From an uncultured Collinsella sp. (lineage in GTDB: Bacteria; Actinomycetota; Coriobacteriia; Coriobacteriales; Coriobacteriaceae), in contig CABULX010000106.1 of the NCBI GenBank assembly GCA_902492545.1, forward strand, positions 1 through 7,367: a stretch of DNA of 7,367 nucleotides, written 5' to 3'. The translations under genes were made by a program, and so were the position numbers. Below are positions 1-4,831 of this stretch, in pieces; the stretch's first letter is position 1, and each line of letters starts with the position of its first letter. The notes below the pieces were generated by a model. That model was not told where the DNA came from, ran no database searches, and saw only the letters and a program-made list of their open reading frames with translations.

Positions 1-130
1 AGCGTCCTAGTGTTCGCTTCTAATAAAAGAAGGCCAAGATTCGGGACGCAGTTCATCTGCGCCACGTTGGTGCGAAGAAACCTGACCCCATTGCGCCAAT
101 CACGGAGCCACCGATGTCATGGCAACGGTA
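1..130. other. Left-edge stretch with no convincing gene
   Basis: No recognisable coding region is visible here. The plus strand is open in one frame from base 1 to a TAG at 178-180, but the peptide has no family look and its codons (AGA, AGG, AAT) differ from the neighbouring genes. A short hairpin, CGCAG TTCAT CTGCG, sits at 47-61. On the minus strand a 46-codon frame runs from 193 to a TGA at 53-55 and is discussed as a finding. The stretch lies beyond the presumed uppP terminator and is best left as unassigned intergenic sequence. Confidence 0.4.
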
Positions 131-134
131 GCGA

Positions 135-234
135 GCGGCGGCCAGAGCGAACAAATTGGCATGAAAAGAGGGCGGCATAGACCTTTTGGTCATGCCGCCC
201 TCTTTGAATGACAAGTTGTCGCTCTGGCCGCCGC
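135..234 (-). terminator. Long composite hairpin downstream of uppP, with a terminator-like core
   Basis: The inner arms 165-178 and 192-205 are exact inverse complements (AAAGAGGGCGGCAT with its partner). They continue through GACC/GGTC to a four-base TTTT loop, with one bulged base at 179. The outer arms 135-150 and 219-234 are also exact complements (16 bp), and 152-158 pairs with 212-218 with one mismatch. Read on the minus strand, the core follows the uppP stop by about 45 bases and ends in a TCTTTT tract, which fits an intrinsic terminator. The outer 16-bp stem is more than a terminator needs, so a repeat element is the alternative. Confidence 0.7.
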
Positions 235-249
235 GCAGCGTCGACTAAG

Positions 250-1230
250 TTAGAGGCCGAGCATCGGCTCCAGGACGAAGAAGTACGCGAGCACCACGAT
301 GCCCAAGATGATGCGGTAAACGCCGAAGCACTTGAAGTCGTGACGGCGGACGAAGCCCATAAGCCACTTGATGGCAATGAGCGACACCACAAAGGCGACG
401 ACGCAGCCCACGCCCAAGATGGCGATCTCGTTGGTGCCGAAAGTACCGCCCTTAATAAAGTACTTGACCAGCTTGAGCGCACTTGCGCCAAACATGACGG
501 GAATAGCCAGGAAGAACGTGAACTTAGACGCCACCGAGCGCGTGCAGCCCAAAAGCAGGCCGCCGATGATGGTAGAACCGGAGCGAGACGTACCAGGCAC
601 CAGCGAAAGCACCTGGAAGCAGCCGATACCCAGCGCAGTCTTCCAGTTGAGGTCCTCGAGCGTGGCGATGGAACCAAAGTCCAGACTCTCGTCATCGTCC
701 TCATCCTCAGCGGTAGCCGCGGCGGGCGCCGCAAAGTGCGCACCGGCAGGACGTCCACCCGACACCACAGCACGCGAACCAAACGAACCGGCAACGGTCA
801 TTTCCTCGCGCTTGCTCGCGCGCCAGTTCTCGATCACGATAAACAGCACGCCGTACACAATGAGCGCCAGCGCCACGACGGGAGCATTGTAGAAATGCTC
901 CTCCATCCAGTCGTTGAGCGGCAGGCCGATCGCCGCCGCAGGAATGCAACCGAGCACAATCTTGCCCCACAGCACCCAGGTGTCGCGACGGCCCTCCTTG
1001 CCCTTGCTGGGCGAGAACGGATTGAGTTCATGGAAGAACAGCACGCAGACGGCCAGAATGGCGCCGAGCTGAATCACGACCAGGAACATATTCCAGAACG
1101 TCTCGCTCACGTTCATCTTGACGAACTCATCCACCAAGATCATGTGACCCGTCGACGAAACGGGCAGCCATTCGGTGATGCCCTCGACCAGGCCCATGAA
1201 GGCAGACTTTAGAAGCTCGATAATATCCAA
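250..1230 (-). CDS. uppP: Undecaprenyl-diphosphatase (UppP/BacA), integral membrane
   Basis: This enzyme removes a phosphate from undecaprenyl diphosphate, regenerating the carrier lipid for peptidoglycan and other wall polymers; the family confers bacitracin resistance when abundant. Numbered from the chosen start, the (E/Q)xxxE motif is at E16-E20 followed by WLPVSSTGH (residues 21-29), and the second catalytic motif PGTSRSG is at 212-218. These correspond to E17, E21, S27, H30 and R174 of the E. coli enzyme. Several hydrophobic segments fit the multi-pass fold. I chose TTG at 1228-1230: it gives MDIIELLKSAF, the usual family N-terminus, and has a GAGGGGG Shine-Dalgarno five bases upstream. 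An in-frame ATG at 1299 would add 23 untypical residues. The protein is 326 residues against about 270 usual; the excess is a charged, Ala-rich insert near 138-190. It appears monocistronic and divergent from the stress protein gene. Confidence 0.95.
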   Translation of the reverse strand: MDIIELLKSAFMGLVEGITEWLPVSSTGHMILVDEFVKMNVSETFWNMFLVVIQLGAILAVCVLFFHELNPFSPSKGKEGRRDTWVLWGKIVLGCIPAAAIGLPLNDWMEEHFYNAPVVALALIVYGVLFIVIENWRASKREEMTVAGSFGSRAVVSGGRPAGAHFAAPAAATAEDEDDDESLDFGSIATLEDLNWKTALGIGCFQVLSLVPGTSRSGSTIIGGLLLGCTRSVASKFTFFLAIPVMFGASALKLVKYFIKGGTFGTNEIAILGVGCVVAFVVSLIAIKWLMGFVRRHDFKCFGVYRIILGIVVLAYFFVLEPMLGL

Positions 1231-1240
1231 AGGGACCCCC
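1223..1240 (-). promoter_or_regulatory. Ribosome binding site and TTG start that decide the uppP N-terminus
   Basis: On the minus strand GAGGGGG is followed by TCCCT and then TTG, a normal spacing. The codons after TTG read DIIELLKSAFMGLVEGITEW, which lines up with known UppP N-termini. The residues before it (HRPHRPQNIYRRVSNE) do not resemble the family. The upstream ATG codons at 1299 and 1293 have no comparable purine-rich site. Confidence 0.75.
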
Positions 1241-1298
1241 TCGTTAGACACCCGCCGGTAGATGTTCTGCGGACGATGCGGGCGATGTCCCATTATCA

Positions 1299-1479
1299 AC
1301 CGTTGGCGGTGCGACCGCGCCTACCCTTACCAAAAAACTCGCCCGTTCACAGAATTGCGAGCAGTTAAACCGAAATCCTTGGGTATAACTGCAACAAGAT
1401 AAAGTGTCCGGCGGTCAACGCGCCCGCGCCCGCCCGACGCACGAGCCCCGCGCCCGTGCGATAGACCAAGGAGGAAACC
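1299..1479. promoter_or_regulatory. Divergent promoter region between uppP and the stress protein gene
   Basis: The gap contains an AT-richer island (about 1329-1405) inside GC-rich flanks, which is where promoters for both directions would be expected. On the plus strand TATAAC at 1384-1389 and TAAAGT at 1400-1405 resemble -10 boxes, but neither has a good -35 at the right distance. Two small inverted repeats occur: GCGGT/ACCGC at 1306-1318 in the uppP leader, and CGCACG/CGTGCG at 1438-1460 in the leader of the downstream gene. No known riboswitch or operator is recognised. Confidence 0.35.
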
Positions 1480-1917
1480 ATGAACGAGGGCTACACCAAG
1501 GTATTTGTTTCACTCGACGGTACTGAACAGCAGGATTTTGTGCTCGCACGCGCCATCAAAGTCGCCGCGAACAACGGCGCTAAGCTGATCATCGGCCACG
1601 TCATCGATTCCACGGCACTCGAGAGCGCCGGTTCCTATCCGGTCGATCTGGTCAACGGCCTAGAGGAGGCATTTAAGAACTCCATCGCCAAGCAGCTCGA
1701 AGAGGCCAAGGCCAATCCCGACATTCCCGAGGTCGAGGTCATGATTCGCGCCGGCCGTATTCGTGAGACGCTCAAAGACGAGATGCTCGACGTGGTCAAG
1801 CCCGACCTGGTGCTCTGCGGCGCCCGCGGCCTGTCCTCGATCAAGTATGCGCTGCTGGGTTCGATTTCGACGTTCCTGCTGCGCAATACGGACTGCGACA
1901 TCTTGGTCGTGAAGTAG
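1480..1917 (+). CDS. Universal stress protein (UspA family), single-domain, ATP-binding type
   Basis: A 145-residue cytoplasmic protein with the alternating beta-alpha pattern of the Usp fold. The N-terminal strand KVFVSLDGTE carries the Asp that contacts adenine in the family. The C-terminal part has the full G-2x-G-9x-G-S nucleotide loop: G114, G117, G127 and S128 in GARGLSSIKYALLGS. This is the signature of the ATP-binding subclass, and the last strand ILVVK is typical. Usp proteins usually dimerise and support survival under starvation or other stress; the specific partner here cannot be told. The ATG at 1480 is fixed by a near-perfect AAGGAGG five bases upstream. It is a single-gene unit, divergent from uppP and convergent with the kinase gene, with a terminator at 2062-2095. 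Confidence 0.93.
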   Translation: MNEGYTKVFVSLDGTEQQDFVLARAIKVAANNGAKLIIGHVIDSTALESAGSYPVDLVNGLEEAFKNSIAKQLEEAKANPDIPEVEVMIRAGRIRETLKDEMLDVVKPDLVLCGARGLSSIKYALLGSISTFLLRNTDCDILVVK

Positions 1918-1930
1918 GTTCCTTCCCGTC

Positions 1931-2021
1931 GGCGCAAGGCCTGCGGGGTTATCACGCCGACGTCCTCGCCGCTTCGCGGCTGCGGGATGTCGGCTTAGAT
2001 AACCCCTCCCGGCCTTGCACC
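1931..2021. repeat. Long nested palindrome between convergent genes
   Basis: Four stacked pairs of arms share one axis: GCAAGGCC 1934-1941 with 2011-2018, GGGGTTATC 1945-1953 with 1998-2006, GCCGACGTCC 1956-1965 with 1985-1994 (one G-T pair), and GCCGC 1968-1972 with 1976-1980 around a TTC loop. About 32 of the 91 bases on each side pair, broken only by small internal loops. There is no T-tract on either side, and a separate terminator follows at 2062. This resembles a REP-like or MITE-like intergenic palindrome, or a structured 3' end, rather than a simple terminator. Confidence 0.75.
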
Positions 2022-2061
2022 TTCGTCACCGTACTTCAGCGAGTTGGCTGATAAAAGATGG

Positions 2062-2095
2062 CGTGCCGCCCCGTTTGGGGCGGCGCGTTTTGTTT
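2062..2095 (+). terminator. Intrinsic terminator, apparently bidirectional
   Basis: CGTGCCGCCCC (2062-2072) pairs with GGGGCGGCGCG (2077-2087), with one G-T pair and a GTTT loop, followed by TTTTGTTT (2088-2095). On the plus strand it would end the stress protein transcript. On the minus strand the same stem follows the kinase stop by about 30 bases and is trailed by CCATCTTTTATC, so it probably also ends the regulator-kinase operon. Confidence 0.85.
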
Positions 2096-2117
2096 GGGCG
2101 GACGTCTGCCGCGTGCG

Positions 2118-3161
2118 TTACTCGAAATACTGGAACTTGTTGGTTGAGAAGGCAAACGTTACGACGAAGCCTTTGCCGGAATCGGATGCTGCGGTGACGT
2201 CGATGCCCATCTTGGAGCACAGGCGCGCCACCAGATAGAGACCGATGCCCGTTGCGCGCTTGGTGGTGCGGCCGTTGTCGCCGGTAAAGCCCTTCTCGAA
2301 CACGCGCGGCAGGTCGGCCGCGCTCACGCCGCAGCCGTTGTCCGCGACGGTAAGCTCGATGCGCTCGCTTGCCAGGCCCTCGTCCAGCAACGCACCCGAA
2401 AACACGATCTTTGCGCCATCCGCGCGCGCATATTTAATGCTGTTCTGAATGAGCTGGCCCAGAATAAACTCGAGCCACTTCTCGTCGGTAAAGACCTCAA
2501 AGTCGAGGTTCTCGCACACCGGCGCCACATGTGCCGCGATAAGTTCGCGCGCGTTGGCTTTAATCGCGCCCGTCACCAAGGTCTTGAGATCCCAACGGCG
2601 AATCAGGTAGTCGCGCTCCACGACTTCCGAGCGCGCATAGTACAGTGCCTGGTCGATATAGCGCTCAACGCGAGCCAGCTCGCGACCCAGGTCATCCACA
2701 CGCGACAGGTCGTCTTCGCTGCCGTCCAGGTTTTCAAGAATCAGATGGGCTGCCGCCAGGGGCAACTTGGCCTCGTGGACCCAGCTTTCGATATAGTCGC
2801 GATAGTCATCGGTTTGGCGTCGCCCTTCCGCTACCTCATCGCAAGCCGCCTTGCCCACGCGGCGCAGGACTTCGTATTCGAGCTCGCCCTCGGCATAGGT
2901 CGGACACTGCACCATCTCCTGCACCCATGCGGGGCTTTCCAGCTCCTCGGCCGCGCGCTCCAGCTGGTGCAAAAATCGACGACGACGCGCGTACTCGATC
3001 ACGATGCCGAGCATGCCAAAGATAAAGGACACGCCGACCGCCACGACCACGATGGAAGCGGGTGCCCCGGCGACCGTCAGCACAAAGCAGCTCAACAGCA
3101 CGCCGCACGTCCACACGGCGACGGGAAGCAGCGCATCTTTGAAGAATTTGCTAAACGACAT
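2118..3161 (-). CDS. Intramembrane-sensing sensor histidine kinase, BceS/GraS type
   Basis: A 347-residue membrane kinase, partner of the regulator gene just upstream. Numbered from the chosen ATG, two transmembrane helices at about 11-32 and 37-57 are joined by only about four residues (APAS), so there is no periplasmic sensor domain. The dimerisation helix has the phospho-acceptor motif WVHEAKLPLAAA with His129, as in BceS, GraS and VraG-linked kinases. The ATPase domain shows the N box (QNSIKYA, Asn240), G1 (DNGCG from 274), the F box (FEKGF from 288) and G2 (TGIGLYL near 304-310). Kinases of this class usually learn of peptide antibiotics through a BceAB-type ABC transporter, which is absent nearby. 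ATG at 3159-3161 has AGGTG six bases upstream. A GTG at 3168-3170, directly after the regulator stop, would add three residues and is less well supported. Confidence 0.92.
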   Translation of the reverse strand: MSFSKFFKDALLPVAVWTCGVLLSCFVLTVAGAPASIVVVAVGVSFIFGMLGIVIEYARRRRFLHQLERAAEELESPAWVQEMVQCPTYAEGELEYEVLRRVGKAACDEVAEGRRQTDDYRDYIESWVHEAKLPLAAAHLILENLDGSEDDLSRVDDLGRELARVERYIDQALYYARSEVVERDYLIRRWDLKTLVTGAIKANARELIAAHVAPVCENLDFEVFTDEKWLEFILGQLIQNSIKYARADGAKIVFSGALLDEGLASERIELTVADNGCGVSAADLPRVFEKGFTGDNGRTTKRATGIGLYLVARLCSKMGIDVTAASDSGKGFVVTFAFSTNKFQYFE

Positions 3162-3170
3162 AGCTGGCAC

Positions 3171-3842
3171 CTAGACCGAATAGCCTTGGCCGCGATGCGT
3201 GGTCAGATACCCCTTGACGCCGATTTTTTCGAGCGTCGTGCGCAGGCGGTTGATGTTAACAGTGAGCGTGTTGTCGTCCACAAAGGCATCGGAGTCCCAC
3301 AGGTCCTGCATGATGGCCGAGCGCGAGACGATCTTGCCCGCGCGGCTCAGGAGCAGCGAGAGAATGCGCAACTCATTTTTGGTGAGCTCGGTACTGTCAC
3401 CGGTTTGCGTGTTGGTGACCATAGAACGGGCGAGGTCGAGCTCCAGCCCCTTGTGGACGAGCGTGCTGCGCTCGCCGGCAGCGGCGGTGCGTCGCAGCAG
3501 TGCGTTAATGCGCGCCACAAGCACGCGGGCGCTGTAGGGCTTGGGGACAAAGTCGTCCGCGCCGAGCGTCATGGCCATGACCTCGTCGATCTCGGTCGTG
3601 CGCGACGTGAGGACGATGATGGGAACCTCGGATTCGCGGCGGACTTCGTGGCAGATATGCTGGCCGTCTTTGACGGGAAGCGTCAGGTCGAGCAATACCA
3701 AGTCGGGTGCAGCGGCCAGGATGTCACGCGAGACGTGCTCGAACGATTCGCAGGCCTCGACCTCAAAACCGGCACGGGCAAGGATGTCGGCAAGCTCGCG
3801 ACGAATGGGCTCGTCGTCCTCAACGATATAGATCAGCGCCAT
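3171..3842 (-). CDS. OmpR/PhoB-family response regulator
   Basis: A 223-residue DNA-binding regulator, the cognate partner of the kinase encoded 9 bases downstream. The receiver domain occupies about 1-115: acidic cluster E8-D9-D10, phospho-acceptor Asp52 in VLLDLTLP, switch residue Thr79 in IVLTSR, and Lys101 in VPKPYS. The C-terminal winged helix runs from about 127 to 223, with the family block ELTKNELRILSLL, the recognition-helix region (DNTLTVNINRLRTTLEKIG) and the closing hairpin HRGQGYSV. Sequence style is that of BceR, GraR and VncR regulators. The ATG at 3840-3842 is preceded by AGGGGAG eight bases upstream. Regulator first and kinase second is the usual order, and their tight spacing implies one transcript. 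The target genes cannot be told from the window. Confidence 0.94.
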   Translation of the reverse strand: MALIYIVEDDEPIRRELADILARAGFEVEACESFEHVSRDILAAAPDLVLLDLTLPVKDGQHICHEVRRESEVPIIVLTSRTTEIDEVMAMTLGADDFVPKPYSARVLVARINALLRRTAAAGERSTLVHKGLELDLARSMVTNTQTGDSTELTKNELRILSLLLSRAGKIVSRSAIMQDLWDSDAFVDDNTLTVNINRLRTTLEKIGVKGYLTTHRGQGYSV

Positions 3843-4018
3843 GGATTCCGCTCCCCTCTTGGTTGTCTTGTCCCATTATGACCGCGAAGCCGCAGGCACG
3901 CGCCCCACGCGGCACCAAGGTGACAGAACTGTTCGCGAACGAAAGCGTTTGGCTCGCCCCTCGCTCGCAACGGGCGCGGGGATCAAATGATTATTAAATC
4001 CCGTCCCAGAAAAATCAT
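3843..4018. promoter_or_regulatory. Upstream region of the two-component operon, with palindrome
   Basis: A minus-strand CATAAT at 3875-3880 would place a transcript start near 3868, giving a leader of about 26 bases before the regulator ATG; no good -35 box is visible. A perfect 10-bp palindrome GTTCGCGAAC lies at 3931-3940, roughly 65 bases upstream of that start, and could be an operator. Bases 3985-3991 and 4014-4020 (AAATGAT/ATCATTT) form a weak AT-only inverted repeat overlapping the stop codon of the upstream gene. I see no strong terminator between the two genes, so readthrough into the regulator is possible. Confidence 0.3.
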
Positions 4019-4750
4019 TTAGCGGCGAGCGCGGAGCTTTTCGTAGCCGTCGGCGAAGAAGGCGACCGTGGCGGCGTCGGACTCGGCGGCGTCCGTCTCG
4101 GTTGCGGGAACCACGCCGTGCTCGTCACTCACCAGGAACAAGGCGCCCTTGAGCTGAGCGGGGATGTCTACGCGCGTGACCGTGATGCCCTTGGTCTGGG
4201 CCAGCTGCTCAATGAGCGTCGCCGTGCCGCACAGGCACTCGTCCGCCGGCGCCACAAAGGCAAGCTCCCCGTCGTTGACGGCGGCAAGTAGCTCGGGCGC
4301 CACGCCGGTCTCGTCGGCCTCGGAGCGAGCCTCGGCAGAACGGACACGCAGCGCCTTGGCCGACGTATCAGCCAGCGGCTCGTACTCCCCCACCGTCATG
4401 GCAGCGTTGCCGTTGATGTCGATCACCAGCATGAGTACGCCGTCGCGCGCGGTGTAATCGCCCTCGGCAAGCGACCACTCAACGTGCTGTTTGGCCCAGC
4501 TGAGCATGTTATGGGTAAGCGGTTCGCCCTGCACCAGACGCTCGGACAGCGCGCGGATGTGGCGGTTGAGCATGGGCACCTTTTTGTTGGACATGCGCCA
4601 ACGGCAGATAAGCGCGGGCTTGTCGAGCGTAAACTTCTCGACCGCCTCTTGATTGGCGCAAAAGTCCTCGTACGCACGCTGATCCTCGGCATTGCCAAAC
4701 AGCTCGACATCATCAATCTGGGGCATGGTTGTACCTTTCGTGTTAGTCAT
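4019..4750 (-). CDS. Conserved-looking protein of unknown function, 243 residues
   Basis: I do not recognise this protein. It has no signal peptide or membrane segment and is acidic overall, so it is probably cytoplasmic. Visible features are a helical N-terminal half (DQRAYEDFCANQEAVEKF and LNRHIRALSERLVQ), a hydrophobic strand GVLMLVIDINGNAAMTVGEY at about 104-123, an Ala/Glu-rich linker (130-150), a C-x-C pair in DECLCGTA (C172, C174), and a C-terminal strand GALFLVSDEHGVV. The RHIRALSERL and GTA segments faintly recall class IV aminotransferases, but the catalytic lysine context is not seen and I do not call it. The start is uncertain: ATG at 4748-4750 follows AGAGGACGGA, while ATG at 4724-4726 (MPQIDDVELF) follows AAAGGT with good spacing and would give 235 residues. 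It sits behind the purH terminator, so it probably has its own promoter. Confidence 0.8.
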   Translation of the reverse strand: MTNTKGTTMPQIDDVELFGNAEDQRAYEDFCANQEAVEKFTLDKPALICRWRMSNKKVPMLNRHIRALSERLVQGEPLTHNMLSWAKQHVEWSLAEGDYTARDGVLMLVIDINGNAAMTVGEYEPLADTSAKALRVRSAEARSEADETGVAPELLAAVNDGELAFVAPADECLCGTATLIEQLAQTKGITVTRVDIPAQLKGALFLVSDEHGVVPATETDAAESDAATVAFFADGYEKLRARR

Positions 4751-4766
4751 TCCGTCCTCTTATACC

Positions 4767-4802
4767 AAAAAGACGGCCCTCCAAACGGAGCAGCCGTCTT
4801 TT
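4767..4802 (-). terminator. Intrinsic terminator after purH, symmetric
   Basis: AAAGACGGC (4769-4777) pairs with GCCGTCTTT (4793-4801), and CTCC/GGAG continue the stem to an AAAC loop, leaving a small internal loop at 4778 and 4791-4792. On the minus strand the stem ends in a run of five T (4771-4767), 30 bases after the purH stop. The plus strand also ends in TTTT, so it could act in both directions. TATAAG lies immediately past it on the minus strand and may be the -10 of the next gene, which would favour that gene's second ATG. Confidence 0.85.
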
Positions 4803-4831
4803 GCGGAGATTATTTTGTCCCAAAGCGGAAC

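Noticed and set aside
1..180. 3' end of a plus-strand gene entering from the left edge
   Set aside because: The frame is open to 178-180, but its codon use and peptide do not resemble the neighbouring genes, and it would end inside the hairpin.
208..1212. 334-codon open frame on the plus strand opposite uppP
   Set aside because: Its peptide is a charged His/Arg/Gln-rich string typical of antisense translation, while uppP shows both catalytic motifs.
1438..1460. Riboswitch or attenuator before the stress protein gene
   Set aside because: Only a 6-bp stem with an 11-base GC-rich loop is present. No known aptamer features or alternative pairing were seen.
2529..3881. 450-codon open frame on the plus strand opposite the regulator and kinase
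   Set aside because: It spans two well-supported genes on the other strand, is rich in His, Arg and Gln typical of antisense translation, and has no ribosome site.
3931..3940. LexA (SOS) box
   Set aside because: The palindrome has the half-sites in the order GTTC-GC-GAAC, whereas the Gram-positive box is GAAC-N4-GTTC, so orientation and spacing are wrong.
3985..4020. Terminator after the unassigned gene
   Set aside because: The inverted repeat is AT-only with a 22-base loop and overlaps the stop codon. No GC stem followed by a T-tract is present.
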